The notes under the pieces are model-generated. The model was not told where the DNA came from. It made no database searches and worked only from the letters and a program-made list of their open reading frames with translations. A program made the translations under genes and the position numbers. Below are positions 1 through 9,650 of a stretch of DNA of 64,000 nt, piece by piece; positions within the stretch are counted from its first letter, which is position 1, and every line of letters starts with the position of its first letter. This DNA comes from Phycicoccus duodecadis (lineage in GTDB: Bacteria > Actinomycetota > Actinomycetes > Actinomycetales > Dermatophilaceae): NCBI RefSeq assembly GCF_002846495.1, contig NZ_PJNE01000001.1, positions 1,550,001 to 1,614,000 of the forward strand, read 5' to 3'.

Positions 1-813
<813 letters not shown>

Positions 814-843
814 CCCAGCCCGCCGGCCCGACGACGTGGACGG

Positions 844-872
844 CGCCCCGGACGAGCACCTCGTCCGGGGCG
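844..872 (+). terminator. perfect 13-bp stem-loop after the ABC ATPase gene
   Basis: The arms CGCCCCGGACGAG and CTCGTCCGGGGCG pair perfectly around a 3-nt loop, 31 nt past the stop codon. There is no strong T-run, which is usual for high-GC actinobacterial terminators. It separates the transporter gene from the DUF4032 gene. Confidence 0.75.
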
Positions 873-941
873 TCGTCGCGTCGGCCCTCCCCCGACCTCC
901 CCTCCGCCCGTCCGCCCACGACCTCGCCCGCTGGAGCACCG

Positions 942-2192
942 ATGGCCCTCGAGCTCACCGCCGCCCGACCCGACCCGGCCCTGCTCGACCTGCCGTGGCG
1001 GGTCCCGCTCGAGGAGTGGCCCGAGGACATCCTCGCCGCCCTGCCCCGCGGCATCTCGCGGCACGTCGTCCGCTTCGTGCGGCTGTCGGGCCGGGTGCTC
1101 GCCATCAAGGAGATCAAGGACGACATCGCGCGCCGCGAGTACGAGATGCTGCGCAACCTGGGCCGCCTGCACCTCCCGGCGGTCGAGCCCTTCGCGGTGG
1201 TCAGCGGGCGCGTCGACCGTGACGGTGAGCCGCTGGACGCCTGCCTGGTCACCCGCCACCTGCAGTTCTCACTGCCGTACCGCGCTCTCTACAGCCAGTC
1301 GCTGCGCAAGGGCACGGCCACCCGCCTCATCGACGCCCTCGCCGTGCTCCTGGTGCGCCTGCACCTGGCCGGCTTCTGGTGGGGTGACGTCTCGCTGTCC
1401 AACACCCTGTTCCGGCGCGACGCAGGGGCATTCGCGGCTTACCTGGTCGATGCCGAGACCGGCGAGCTGCGCGAGCGGCTCAGCGACGGCCAGCGCGAGC
1501 ACGACCTCGACATCGCGCGGGTCAACATCGCCGGGGAGCTGATGGACCTCGAGGCCGGCGGCCTGCTCCAGGAGGAGCGCGACCCGGTCGAGGTCAGCGA
1601 GCGCATCGTCACCCGGTACCGCGAGCTCTGGGCGACCCTCACCGACGAGGAGACCATCGACGACTCCGAGCGCTGGCGGGTCGACGACCGCATCCGGCGC
1701 CTCAACGCCGTGGGGTTCGACGTCGACGAGCTGGAGATCACCACCGACATCGACGGCACCTCGATCCGGTTGCAGCCCAAGGTGGTCGACGCCGGCCACC
1801 ACTCGCGGCGGCTGCTGCGGCTCACCGGCCTCGACGTGCGCGAGAACCAGGCCCGCCGGCTGCTCAACGACCTCGACGCCTTCACGGCGGGCACCGGGCG
1901 CCAGGGTGACGACGAGGAGATCGTGGCGCACGACTGGCTGAACCGCATCTACGAGCCGGTGACCCGCCGGGTGCCGCGCGAGCTCACCGGCAAGCTCGAG
2001 CCGGCCGAGGTCTTCCACGAGGTGCTCGAGCACCGGTGGTACCTGGCCGAGCGGGCCCAGCACGACATCCCGATCGAGGAGGCCATCGACGACTACGTGG
2101 CGTCGGTGCTGCCCGCCAAGCCCGACGAGCGGGCGGTGCTGGGCGTCGACACGGCCGAGATGCCGGTCATCGACCTCCGCCCGGGGCGCTGA
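942..2192 (+). CDS. DUF4032 domain protein, kinase-like fold
   Basis: A 416-residue protein of the actinobacterial DUF4032 family, which is related to lipopolysaccharide-kinase/aminoglycoside-phosphotransferase folds. The N-terminal half shows kinase-like pieces: an invariant-lysine-like segment LAIKEIKDD, a catalytic-loop-like GDVSLSNTL and a metal-site-like VDAETGEL. The C-terminal half carries the conserved DUF4032 region. The ATG at 942 is chosen because homology begins there; the open frame runs further upstream through the terminator region. The substrate is unknown. It stands alone, convergent with the next gene, with 28 nt between stops. Confidence 0.82.
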   Translation: MALELTAARPDPALLDLPWRVPLEEWPEDILAALPRGISRHVVRFVRLSGRVLAIKEIKDDIARREYEMLRNLGRLHLPAVEPFAVVSGRVDRDGEPLDACLVTRHLQFSLPYRALYSQSLRKGTATRLIDALAVLLVRLHLAGFWWGDVSLSNTLFRRDAGAFAAYLVDAETGELRERLSDGQREHDLDIARVNIAGELMDLEAGGLLQEERDPVEVSERIVTRYRELWATLTDEETIDDSERWRVDDRIRRLNAVGFDVDELEITTDIDGTSIRLQPKVVDAGHHSRRLLRLTGLDVRENQARRLLNDLDAFTAGTGRQGDDEEIVAHDWLNRIYEPVTRRVPRELTGKLEPAEVFHEVLEHRWYLAERAQHDIPIEEAIDDYVASVLPAKPDERAVLGVDTAEMPVIDLRPGR

Positions 2193-2220
2193 GGGTCGCC
2201 GCCTGACGCGAGTGGCCGCC

Positions 2221-2664
2221 TCAGGAGGGCGAGAGCCAGGTCCAGCCGGGGATGTTGCGAGCGACCCAGAACGCCAGCACGGCCCAGAACAGCCCGTAGA
2301 GGAGCCAGGCCGGCGCCATCCGGGTGCGCTGGGCACCGGTCCACATCCGGTGGGTCCACACCACGAACCAGACCGCGAGGCCGGCCGACGCGACGACGGT
2401 GAACGGGTTGCGCGCCAGGGCGGTCGGGACGTCGCCGTGGGTGAGCGCGTGCAGCGCGCGCAGGGTGCCGCAGCCAGGGCACCAGGTGCCGGTGACGTAG
2501 AGCCACGGGCAGGTCGGGTAGTGACCGCTCTCGTTGGGGTCGACGGTGGCGACGACCGCCAGGACGCCCGCGGCCGCGGCGGCGACCGCGAGGGGTCGCA
2601 GGAGGCGGCGGCCCCTGCTCGAGGTGTCGAGCAGGGGCCGCACGCGCTCCTGGACGGACGTCAC
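2221..2664 (-). CDS. DUF2752 small membrane protein
   Basis: A 147-residue integral membrane protein with a GTG start. An N-terminal hydrophobic helix is followed by the DUF2752 core: a Cys-Pro pair, then TWCPGCGTLRAL, LTHGD and ALARNPF, then two more membrane helices. The cysteines and the CPGCG motif are the family hallmark; their role is unknown. It lies 7 nt downstream of the CD225-type gene and is probably co-transcribed with it. Such gene pairs are common in actinobacteria. Confidence 0.87.
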   Translation of the reverse strand: MTSVQERVRPLLDTSSRGRRLLRPLAVAAAAAGVLAVVATVDPNESGHYPTCPWLYVTGTWCPGCGTLRALHALTHGDVPTALARNPFTVVASAGLAVWFVVWTHRMWTGAQRTRMAPAWLLYGLFWAVLAFWVARNIPGWTWLSPS

Positions 2665-2671
2665 CCGTGGG

Positions 2672-3052
2672 TCACATACCGGAGCTGGACGAGCTGGCCC
2701 CCAGGACGCCGAGACCGACGACGAAGATGAGGTAGAGCACGATGACGATCACGCCGGCGATGGCGCCCCACTTGATCCACTTGCCGGCGTCGGCGGCCGA
2801 CTGCTGGGCGCCGACGTGGTCGCCGGAGGCCCACTTGCTGTTGACCTCGGCCGACTTGATGATGGCCACGATGCCGAAGGGCAGGCAGCAGAACAGGGTG
2901 ACGAGGATGGACCACACGAGCTTGTTGTCGGGTGGGCCCCCCATCGGGCCACCGGCCGGCGGCGGGGCGGAGTAGCTGCCGCCGCCGTACCCGGCGTCCC
3001 CCGAGCCGGGCGGGGGCGGGGGCGGGGGCGGGGTCGAGCCGTAGTCAGACAT
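2672..3052 (-). CDS. CD225/dispanin-like membrane protein
   Basis: A 126-residue protein with a proline/glycine-rich cytoplasmic N-terminus (residues 1-40, including a run of eight prolines). The CD225 core follows: a first hydrophobic segment with LFCCLPFGIVAI, a loop with SAEVNSKWASGD and AQQSAADAGKW, and a second transmembrane helix. A good ribosome site (GAGGGAA) precedes the ATG. Bacterial dispanins have no settled role. The double cysteine in the first hydrophobic segment matches eukaryotic IFITM palmitoylation-site spacing, but that function is not implied here. First gene of a two-gene unit with the DUF2752 gene. Confidence 0.88.
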   Translation of the reverse strand: MSDYGSTPPPPPPPPGSGDAGYGGGSYSAPPPAGGPMGGPPDNKLVWSILVTLFCCLPFGIVAIIKSAEVNSKWASGDHVGAQQSAADAGKWIKWGAIAGVIVIVLYLIFVVGLGVLGASSSSSGM

Positions 3053-3198
3053 GGGTTCCCTCTCTCACAGGCATGGGGGGCTGTCCACCCCCGCCGGGGC
3101 GTCCCGGCGGCGCCGATCCTTCCACAGCGCGGCCCGCGATTTCACGCATCCACGCCCGAAAGGGACCCGGTGGCCGGGGGAGCCCTCCCCGCGCCCGG

Positions 3199-4152
3199 TC
3201 AGCCGCGTCGGCGCCGCGCGACCTCGTAGAGCGTGACCCCGGTGGCGATCCCGGCGTTGAGGGACTCGACGGCCGAGCTCATCGGCACCGACACGATCTG
3301 GTCGCAGGTCTCGCGCACCAGGCGCGACAGGCCCTTGCCCTCGGACCCCACGACGACCACGATCGGCTCGGACGCGAGCTCGAGGTCGGGCAGCTCGACG
3401 TCGCCGTCCATGTCGAGGCCGATGACGAAGAAGCCGGCCTTGCGGAAGTCCTCGAGCGCCCGGGTCAGGTTGGCCGCCTGGGCCACCGGGATGCGCGCGG
3501 CCGCCCCGGCCGAGGACTTCCAGGCGCTGGCGGTCATCCCGGCCGAGCGGCGGGTGGGCACGACGACGCCGTGGCCGCCGAACGCCGCCACCGAGCGCAC
3601 GATGGCACCCAGGTTGCGGGGGTCGGTGATGCCGTCGAGGGCCACCACCAGGGGGATGCCGGGCATCTCGGGGTCGACCAGGTCGCGCGGGTGGGCGTAC
3701 TCGTAGGGCGGCACCTGCAGCGCCAGCCCCTGGTGCACGGCCCCGTCGGTGATGCGGTCGAGCTCGCCGCGCGGGGTCTCGAGCACGGGGATGCCGCGCT
3801 CGGTGGCCGTCTTGATGGCCTCGCGCACGCGGTCGTCGGAGTCGATGCGACCGGCGACGTACATCGTCGTCACCGGCACCCACGCGCGCAGCGCCTCGAC
3901 CACCGAGTTGCGCCCCGCCACGACCTCGCTGGAGGCGGGCGCCTTGCGCGAGCCGTTGGGGCGGCCGCCCGAGCCGCGCTTGTCGCCACCCTTGGCCGCG
4001 CTCTGGTGCGCCTTGTGGTTGGGGCGGTCGGCGGCCTTGGGTGTCGGCCCGCGGCCCTCGAGCCCGCGGCGGCGCTGCCCCCCGGAGCCGACGGTGGGGC
4101 CCTTCTTGCCGCCCTTGCGGATCGCTCCGCGGCGCTGTGAGTTACCGGGCAT
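3199..4152 (-). CDS. rlmB: 23S rRNA 2'-O-methyltransferase, RlmB/TrmH family
   Basis: A SPOUT-class (knotted) methyltransferase of 317 residues, predicted to methylate the 2'-OH of a 23S rRNA guanosine using SAM. A long basic, disordered N-terminus (about 75 residues) precedes the substrate-binding domain starting [13 protein letters not shown]. The catalytic domain shows the three family motifs: [30 protein letters not shown] and [13 protein letters not shown]. It follows cysS with a 2-nt gap, and its ribosome site AGGGAGA lies at the end of cysS. This order is conserved in actinobacteria. Confidence 0.93.
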   Translation of the reverse strand: MPGNSQRRGAIRKGGKKGPTVGSGGQRRRGLEGRGPTPKAADRPNHKAHQSAAKGGDKRGSGGRPNGSRKAPASSEVVAGRNSVVEALRAWVPVTTMYVAGRIDSDDRVREAIKTATERGIPVLETPRGELDRITDGAVHQGLALQVPPYEYAHPRDLVDPEMPGIPLVVALDGITDPRNLGAIVRSVAAFGGHGVVVPTRRSAGMTASAWKSSAGAAARIPVAQAANLTRALEDFRKAGFFVIGLDMDGDVELPDLELASEPIVVVVGSEGKGLSRLVRETCDQIVSVPMSSAVESLNAGIATGVTLYEVARRRRG

Positions 4153-4154
4153 CG

Positions 4155-5588
4155 TCAGTCTCCCTTGTGTCGGGCGAGGCTCCAGCGGGCACCGGCTGCG
4201 GTGTCCTCCAGAGCGATGCCGGCGGCGGTCAGCTCGTCGCGGATGGCGTCGGCGCTGTCGTAGTCACGGGCCGAGCGGGCCGCGGCGCGAGCGGCGATAC
4301 GGCCCTGGACGAGGGCGTCCAGGGCGCTCAGCGCGTCGTCGGCGCCGGAGCCTCCGGTGGACCACACCGGGTCGAGGGGGTTGACCCCCAGGACATCGGC
4401 CATGGCCACCACCTGGCGGGCGATGCCGGCGGCGTCGTCGGCGTCACCGTCGTCGAGGGCGGTGTTGCCGGCGCGGACGGCCTGGTGGATGACCGCGAGC
4501 GCGTCGGAGACTCCGAGGTCGTCGTCCATGGCCTCGCGGAAGTCGGCCGGGAGCTCGGCGGAGCCGTCGGGGACGAGGCTGTCGGTGCCGGGCAGCGCGC
4601 GGCGCAGGAACCCCTCGACCCGCTCGACGGCGGTGGCGGCCTCCTCGATCGAGCCCTCGTGGTACTCGATGGTGCTCCGGTAGTGGGCCGCGGTCAGGTA
4701 GTAGCGCACGGCCAGCGGGCGGTGCTCCCGCACGACCTCGCTGACCCGCAGCGAGTTGCCGAGGGACTTGCTCATCTTCTCGCCGCCCATCGTCACCCAG
4801 GCGTTGTGCAGCCAGTAGTTGGCGAAACCGAGCCCGGCGGCGCGCGACTGGGCGACCTCGTTCTCGTGGTGCGGGAAGCGCAGGTCGACCCCGCCGCCGT
4901 GGATGTCGAAGGTGTCGCCGAGGTACTTGCGCGCCATCGCCGAGCACTCGAGGTGCCAGCCGGGGCGACCGGCCCCGAACGGGGTGGGCCAGCTCGCGGT
5001 GGCGGGCTCGTCGACCTTGCGGCCCTTCCAGAGGGCGAAGTCGCGCGGGTCACGCTTGCCGCGGGGGTCGGCGTCCTCGGCGTCGTTCATGTCGTCGAGG
5101 CTCTGGTGGGTCAGCTCGCCGTAGCTCGGCCAGGACCGCACGTCGAAGTACACGTCGCCGGAGTCGTCGGCCGCCGGGTAGGCGTGGCCGGCCTCGACCA
5201 GGGTCTGCATCAGCTCGACCATCTCGGTGACGTGGCCGGTCGCCCGGGGCTCGTAGGTGGGCGGCAGGACCCCGAGGGCCTCGAGGGCATCCGCGGTCTC
5301 GAGCTCGTTGCGGTAGCTGAGCGCGAACCAGGGCTCGCCGGCCTCGGCCGACTTCCGCAGGATCTTGTCGTCGATGTCGGTGACGTTGCGGATCAGGGTG
5401 ACGTCGTAGCCGTGACCGCGCTCGAGCCACCGGCGCAGCACGTCGAACGCGACCGCGAACCGGACGTGGCCGATGTGCGGCGGCGCCTGGGTCGTGAGCC
5501 CACAGATGTAGATCCCCGCCTTGCCGGGCACGACGGGGACGAAGTCACGCTGCTCGCGCGTGAGGGAGTCGAAGAGCCGGAGGGTCAC
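4155..5588 (-). CDS. cysS: cysteinyl-tRNA synthetase
   Basis: Charges tRNA-Cys with cysteine in the cytoplasm. The protein has 477 residues from a GTG at 5588, chosen because homology begins at [12 protein letters not shown]; the open frame extends 5' through non-coding sequence. Visible class I synthetase features are the HIGH motif ([10 protein letters not shown]), zinc-site residues in GWHLECSAM and HHENE, and the KMSKS loop ([12 protein letters not shown]). The C-terminal helical anticodon domain is complete. The length fits CysS rather than the shorter paralogue MshC. ispF would normally lie next to it but is 3.5 kb away. Confidence 0.95.
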   Translation of the reverse strand: MTLRLFDSLTREQRDFVPVVPGKAGIYICGLTTQAPPHIGHVRFAVAFDVLRRWLERGHGYDVTLIRNVTDIDDKILRKSAEAGEPWFALSYRNELETADALEALGVLPPTYEPRATGHVTEMVELMQTLVEAGHAYPAADDSGDVYFDVRSWPSYGELTHQSLDDMNDAEDADPRGKRDPRDFALWKGRKVDEPATASWPTPFGAGRPGWHLECSAMARKYLGDTFDIHGGGVDLRFPHHENEVAQSRAAGLGFANYWLHNAWVTMGGEKMSKSLGNSLRVSEVVREHRPLAVRYYLTAAHYRSTIEYHEGSIEEAATAVERVEGFLRRALPGTDSLVPDGSAELPADFREAMDDDLGVSDALAVIHQAVRAGNTALDDGDADDAAGIARQVVAMADVLGVNPLDPVWSTGGSGADDALSALDALVQGRIAARAAARSARDYDSADAIRDELTAAGIALEDTAAGARWSLARHKGD

Positions 5589-5645
5589 CCGCGACAGGCT
5601 ACCGGCGGCAGGGCGCAACCCCCGATTCGCCCGCTCGGAGGGCTG

Positions 5646-5745
5646 AGCTTCCGCGCCGTCACCGTGACGACGCGTTTGCGCGCCGCGGACGCGGATGCAT
5701 CCCCGCCCGGGCGGAGCTTCCGCGCCGTCACAGGGATGACGCGGT
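5646..5745. repeat. palindromic repeat family, copy 1 (upstream of the boxed gene)
   Basis: Two hairpin units with CCGCGCCGTCA surround a core containing GCCGCGGACGCGGATGCATCC. The inner inverted repeat is TGACGACGCG (5665-5674) against CGCGCCGTCA (5721-5730), one mismatch. The right unit CGCGCCGTCACAGGGATGAC is also present in both hairpins of the copy at 32012-32112. It lies between the divergent cysS and 5829 genes, so it is not simply a terminator. Confidence 0.8.
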
Positions 5746-5828
5746 TCGTCACGAGCGCTCAGCCGCGCCGGCCTCGACCCTGTGGATGACGCCACGGCCG
5801 GCTCTTCGAGAACGGGCACGATCGGTGG

Positions 5829-6773
5829 ATGTCCGATCGGCTCCTGACCCTGGCGGCGGTGCAGCAGGGCGTCGTCTCCATCCGCGACGCCACCCGGCTG
5901 GAGGTCGACCACAACGCCGTGGCCGACCTCGTCACCGCGGGCACCCTGGTCCGCGTCCGACGCGGCGCCTACGTGCTGGGCTCGTCCTGGGAGCCGGCCA
6001 CTCCCGAGCGCCGGCTGGCCTTGCGCACCCGCGCGGTGCTGCACGCCCGCGGCAGCTTGGTCGAGGCCGCCACCCACCAGAGCGCCCTGGCCCTGCACGG
6101 CCTGCCGCTCCACAACGCGCCCCTCGACGTGATCGACGTCTGCGGGAACGTCACCCGCGTGCGCCGGGCCGCCGACCTGCGCATCCATCCGACCGACGCC
6201 AGGCTCGCCGTGCAGGTGGTCGAGGGCGCTCGCACGGTCCCGGTCGACGTCGCCCTGGCCCAGGTCGCCCTGCGCGAGGGGCGCGGCGCCGCGGTGGTCG
6301 CCGCCGACGCCGCCCTCCACGCGGGCGCGGCCGACCTCGACCGGGCCGTCGATCTCGTCGGGCAGCTCGGGGAGTCACCCCGGCGGGCGGCCCGGGCCCA
6401 GCGGTGGCTGCGCCTCGCCGACCCGCTCTGCGAGTCGGTCGGCGAGACCCGGACCCGCCTGCTGCTCGGCGACCTCGGGTACGAGGCCACCAGCCAGGTG
6501 CGCATCCGGGACGAGGCCGGCTCCGTCGTCGCCCGCGTCGACCTGCTGGTGGGGGCGTGGGTGGTCGTCGAGTTCGACGGGCTCGTGAAGTACGAGGGCG
6601 CGCAGGGCCGGGCCGCGTTGGCCGCCGAGAAGGCGCGCGAGGACCGGCTGCGCGCCCTCGGGTACGAGGTGGTGCGCCTCACGTGGGCCGACCTGGCGAG
6701 ACCGCAGCGGGTCGCGGCGCTCGTCCGCGGCGCCGTCGAGCGGGCGGGCGCGCGTCACGTCCGGGCCGGCTGA
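5829..6773 (+). CDS. AbiEi-like HTH plus PD-(D/E)XK-like (DUF559/Vsr-type) protein
   Basis: A 314-residue protein of a large actinobacterial family usually annotated as AbiEi-family antitoxin domain proteins. The N-terminal winged-helix part includes a turn ending VRRGAYVLG; the middle is helical. The C-terminal part resembles the Vsr/DUF559 nuclease fold: an acidic residue in ARVDLLV, then [10 protein letters not shown], giving the D-x(n)-E-x-D-x-x-x-K pattern, and a terminal [11 protein letters not shown] strand. No AbiEii-like toxin gene is adjacent. Palindromic repeats lie on both sides, the downstream one beginning at the stop codon. It is a distant paralogue of the gene at 39862-40902. 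The ATG has no clear ribosome site. Confidence 0.72.
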   Translation: MSDRLLTLAAVQQGVVSIRDATRLEVDHNAVADLVTAGTLVRVRRGAYVLGSSWEPATPERRLALRTRAVLHARGSLVEAATHQSALALHGLPLHNAPLDVIDVCGNVTRVRRAADLRIHPTDARLAVQVVEGARTVPVDVALAQVALREGRGAAVVAADAALHAGAADLDRAVDLVGQLGESPRRAARAQRWLRLADPLCESVGETRTRLLLGDLGYEATSQVRIRDEAGSVVARVDLLVGAWVVVEFDGLVKYEGAQGRAALAAEKAREDRLRALGYEVVRLTWADLARPQRVAALVRGAVERAGARHVRAG

Positions 6774-6875
6774 CGTTCCGCGTCATCCCTGTGACGGCGC
6801 GGTTCCACGCCGCGGACGCGGATGCATCCGCGCCCTCCCGGAGGTTCCGCGCCGTCACAGCGGCGGCGCGGAAGC
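6774..6875. repeat. palindromic repeat family, copy 2 (downstream of the boxed gene)
   Basis: Fills the whole gap between two convergent stop codons. A perfect 14-bp inverted repeat, CTGTGACGGCGCGG (6789-6802) and CCGCGCCGTCACAG (6847-6860), encloses a core with GGTTCCACGCCGCGGACGC followed by the perfect palindrome GCGGATGCATCCGC. It could act as a bidirectional terminator here, but related copies sit in divergent and tandem contexts. Confidence 0.82.
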
Positions 6876-7541
6876 TCAGTGGCCGCGGTCGAGCCACTCC
6901 TGCAGGTGCGGGGCCTCGGCGCCGATCGTGGTCGGGTCGCCGTGCCCGGTGAGCACCACGGTGTCGGCCGGCAGCTCGAGCAGCCGGGTGCGGATGGACT
7001 CGACGATGGTCGGGAAGTCGCTGTACGAGCGCCCGGTGGCGCCCGGGCCGCCCTGGAACAGGGTGTCGCCGCTGAACAGCACCCCGAGTGCCGGCACCGA
7101 GAGGCAGCAGGCCCCGGGTGCATGCCCCGGGGTGTGCAGCACGGTGGCCTCGACGTCGCCGACGGTGAAGAACTGCCCGTCGGCGAGCTCGGCGCCCGGT
7201 GCGGCGTCCTGGCTCATGTCCCACAGCACCCGGTCGTCGGGGTGCAGGTACGCGGTGGCGCCGGTGGCCGCGACCACCTCGGACACGGCGTTCACGTGGT
7301 CGTTGTGGCCGTGCGTGCAGACCAGCGCCACGACCTCGCGGCCGGCCACGGCGTCGACGATGGCGCCGGCGTCGTGCGCGGCGTCGACGACGAGCACCTG
7401 GCGGTCGTCACCGAGCAGCCAGACGTTGTTGTCGACCTCCCACGACCCGCCGTCGAGCTCGAACACCCCGGAGGTCACGAGCCGCTCGACCCGCACCCCT
7501 GCCGGCGACGTCGGCACCGGCATCCCGATGTCGGTGCTCAC
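6876..7541 (-). CDS. metallo-beta-lactamase fold hydrolase paired with MscR
   Basis: A 221-residue metallo-hydrolase with the zinc motif THGHNDH, further ligand regions HTPGHAPGA and FSGDTLF, and a terminal [13 protein letters not shown]. It starts at GTG 7541, overlapping the stop of the upstream mscR gene by 4 nt (GTGA), so the two are translationally coupled. In mycobacteria a homologous hydrolase follows mscR, and a glyoxalase II-like role has been suggested: hydrolysis of the mycothiol thioester formed by MscR. That role is inference from context. Its 3' end abuts repeat copy 2. Confidence 0.87.
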   Translation of the reverse strand: MSTDIGMPVPTSPAGVRVERLVTSGVFELDGGSWEVDNNVWLLGDDRQVLVVDAAHDAGAIVDAVAGREVVALVCTHGHNDHVNAVSEVVAATGATAYLHPDDRVLWDMSQDAAPGAELADGQFFTVGDVEATVLHTPGHAPGACCLSVPALGVLFSGDTLFQGGPGATGRSYSDFPTIVESIRTRLLELPADTVVLTGHGDPTTIGAEAPHLQEWLDRGH

Positions 7542-8632
7542 GCGGGCCCGTCCATGACGACGACCGAGCGCAGGACCTCGCCGGCGTGCATCTTGTCGAA
7601 GGCGGCCTCGACGTCGGTGATGCCGATGCGCTCGGTGACGAAGGCGTCCAGGTCGAAGCGGCCCTGCCGGTAGAGCTCGACCAGCATCGGGAAGTCCCGC
7701 GAGGGCAGGCAGTCGCCGTACCAGCTCGACTTCAGGGCGCCGCCGCGACCGAAGATCTCGATCATCGGGAGGGTGACCTGCTTCTCGGGGGTCGGGACGC
7801 CGACGAGCACCACGGTGCCGGCGAGGTCGCGGGCGTAGAAGGCCTGCTCGTAGGTCTCGGGGCGGCCGACGGCCTCGACGACGACGTCGGCCCCGTGGCC
7901 GCCCGTGAGGGCGTGGATGGCCTCGACGGCGTCCTCGCTGGAGGAGTCGACGGTGTGGGTGGCGCCGAACCGCTTGGCCCCCTCGAGCTTCTTGGCGTCG
8001 ACGTCGACGGCGATGATCGTCGTGGCACCGGCGACCTGGGCCCCGGCGATGGCGGCGTTGCCGACCCCGCCGCAGCCGATGACGGCCACGGAGTCGCCGC
8101 GCCCGACGCCGCCGGTGTTGACGGCCGCGCCGAAGCCGGCCATCACGCCGCAGCCGAGCAGCCCGACGGCGGCCGCGTCGGCCTCGTCGACCTTGGTGCA
8201 CTGGCCCGCGGCCACGAGGGTCTTCTCGATGAAGGCGCCGATGCCGAGGGCCGGGCTGAGCTCGGTGCCGTCGGTGAGGGTCATCTTCTGGGTGGCGTTG
8301 TGGGTGGCGAAGCAGTACCAGGGCCGGCCCTTGCGGCAGGCGCGGCACTGCCCGCACACGGCGCGCCAGTTGAGGATGACGAAGTCGCCCGGTGCCACCT
8401 CGGTGACGCCCTCGCCGACGGACTCGACACGGCCCGCGGCTTCGTGGCCCAGCAGGAAGGGGAACTCGTCGTTGATGCCGCCCTCGCGGTAGTGCAGGTC
8501 GGTGTGGCAGACGCCGCAGGCCTCGACCCGGACGACGGCCTCGCCGGGGCCGGGATCGGGCACGACGACGTCGACGATCTCGACGGGCGCACCCTTGCTG
8601 CGGGCGATGACTCCCTGGACGGTCTGGGGCAC
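7538..8632 (-). CDS. mscR: S-(hydroxymethyl)mycothiol dehydrogenase / nitrosomycothiol reductase
   Basis: A zinc-dependent medium-chain dehydrogenase of 364 residues that oxidises the formaldehyde-mycothiol adduct with NAD and can reduce S-nitrosomycothiol. Catalytic zinc ligands include Cys42 in CGVCHTDLH and the GHEAAG histidine. The structural-zinc cysteine cluster is [15 protein letters not shown], and the Rossmann glycines are GCGGVGNAA. Start is GTG 8632 with ribosome site GAGGAGG; a TAGCGT -10 box lies near 8671-8676. It pairs with the downstream hydrolase, forming a detoxification operon that depends on the mycothiol made by MshA and MshD, both encoded in this window. Confidence 0.92.
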   Translation of the reverse strand: MPQTVQGVIARSKGAPVEIVDVVVPDPGPGEAVVRVEACGVCHTDLHYREGGINDEFPFLLGHEAAGRVESVGEGVTEVAPGDFVILNWRAVCGQCRACRKGRPWYCFATHNATQKMTLTDGTELSPALGIGAFIEKTLVAAGQCTKVDEADAAAVGLLGCGVMAGFGAAVNTGGVGRGDSVAVIGCGGVGNAAIAGAQVAGATTIIAVDVDAKKLEGAKRFGATHTVDSSSEDAVEAIHALTGGHGADVVVEAVGRPETYEQAFYARDLAGTVVLVGVPTPEKQVTLPMIEIFGRGGALKSSWYGDCLPSRDFPMLVELYRQGRFDLDAFVTERIGITDVEAAFDKMHAGEVLRSVVVMDGPA

Positions 8633-8756
8633 GGGGTCCTCCTCGGGGCGAGCGGCGGTGGTCTGCCTCCACGCTAGCCCGGCGCCCTCGGCCGGCCGCG
8701 CCCCGGCATCCGGCCGCGGACCGTCCGAACCGATGAACCCGCAGGTGGGAACGGCT

Positions 8757-8792
8757 GTTTCCGCTTTCCCGGCAGGAAACCCTGGGTACGCT
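8757..8792 (+). promoter_or_regulatory. promoter with overlapping dyad before the winged-helix gene
   Basis: A -10 box TACGCT (8787-8792) lies 7 nt before the ATG, implying a leaderless mRNA. A dyad GTTTCC...GGAAAC (8757-8762 and 8775-8780) covers the expected -35 area, as expected of an operator, possibly for the gene's own product. Confidence 0.5.
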
Positions 8793-8799
8793 CGGGGGC

Positions 8800-9123
8800 A
8801 TGCCCCACCCGGTCTTCGACGACGTCATCCACGAGCCGCACCGGCTGCGGATCTGCGCCTACCTGGTGCCCGTGGCGGGCCGGGAGTTCGGCGAGGTGCG
8901 CGACGCGATGGACCTCTCGGACTCCGCCCTGTCCAAGCACCTGAAGGCCCTGTCGGCGCGCGGCTACACCGCCCTCGAGCGCGGGGTGCGCAACGGCCGG
9001 CAGATGACGACGGTGGTGCTCACTCCCGCCGGGCGCGAGGCCCTGTGCGGGCACGTCGCCGAGCTGCAGCGGATGGCCCGCATCGTGGGGACCGACCGCC
9101 GCGTCGGGCCCCGCACCCGCTGA
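8800..9123 (+). CDS. winged-helix transcriptional regulator
   Basis: A 107-residue DNA-binding protein of the winged-helix type used by PadR/MarR-like regulators (HTH_34). Recognition-helix region: [20 protein letters not shown]; the wing is in [18 protein letters not shown]. It has no ligand domain. It is transcribed away from the mscR operon, from a leaderless promoter with a dyad symmetry element. Control of itself and possibly of mscR is plausible but unproven. It converges on ispF with 28 nt between stops. Confidence 0.8.
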   Translation: MPHPVFDDVIHEPHRLRICAYLVPVAGREFGEVRDAMDLSDSALSKHLKALSARGYTALERGVRNGRQMTTVVLTPAGREALCGHVAELQRMARIVGTDRRVGPRTR

Positions 9124-9151
9124 GGCCGCCCCACCACGGACCCCAGCGCGG

Positions 9152-9640
9152 TCAGGCGGTCGGGATGACGAGGGCGGTCGCGACGGCGGCGACGCCCTCG
9201 CCCCGCCCGGTGAGACCCAGGCCGTCGGTGGTGGTGCCGCTGACCGACACCGGCGCCCCGGCGGCGGCTGACAGCGCGGCTTCGGCCTCGGCGCGCCGGG
9301 TGCCGATCTTCGGAGCGTTGCCCACGACCTGCACCGCCACGTTGCCCACCTCGAACCCCGCCGCCCGCACCAGGCGCGCCGCCTCGGCGAGCAGCGCGAC
9401 CCCGGAGGCGCCCGCGAGCTCGCGGCGCGCGGTGCCGAAGTGCGCCCCCAGGTCGCCGATCCCGGCCGCCGAGAACAGGGCGTCGCAGGCCGCGTGGGCA
9501 GCGACGTCGGCGTCGGAGTGCCCGTCGAGCCCCCGCTCCCCCGCCCACAGCAGCCCCGCGACCCAGAGCTCGCGCCCCGACCCGACCGGGGCGAGGGCGT
9601 GCACGTCGACGCCGACACCGACGCGGGGCAGGACCGTCAT
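9152..9640 (-). CDS. ispF: 2-C-methyl-D-erythritol 2,4-cyclodiphosphate synthase
   Basis: Catalyses cyclisation of CDP-methylerythritol phosphate in the MEP isoprenoid pathway. 162 residues. Metal ligands Asp12 and His14 lie in GVGVDVHAL, the third in the [16 protein letters not shown] segment; GDLGAHF and [14 protein letters not shown] are family motifs. Start ATG 9640, 10 nt after the ispD stop, so the two are co-transcribed. In many actinobacteria cysS follows directly; here the insert at 5.6-9.1 kb intervenes. Confidence 0.95.
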   Translation of the reverse strand: MTVLPRVGVGVDVHALAPVGSGRELWVAGLLWAGERGLDGHSDADVAAHAACDALFSAAGIGDLGAHFGTARRELAGASGVALLAEAARLVRAAGFEVGNVAVQVVGNAPKIGTRRAEAEAALSAAAGAPVSVSGTTTDGLGLTGRGEGVAAVATALVIPTA

Positions 9641-9650
9641 GGCGCCGATG

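Noticed and set aside
4155..6320. cysS frame extended 5' by 244 codons
   Set aside because: The extension crosses repeat copy 1 and the reverse strand of the AbiEi-like gene; CysS homology begins at 5588.
5829..6773. Type IV toxin-antitoxin pair (AbiE)
   Set aside because: Neither AbiEi-like gene has an AbiEii nucleotidyltransferase gene beside it, and both carry a nuclease-like C-terminus, so the antitoxin label is not supported.
5646..6875. Repeats as ordinary rho-independent terminators only
   Set aside because: Copy 1 lies between divergent genes where no transcript ends, and cores are conserved beyond what a stem-loop needs.
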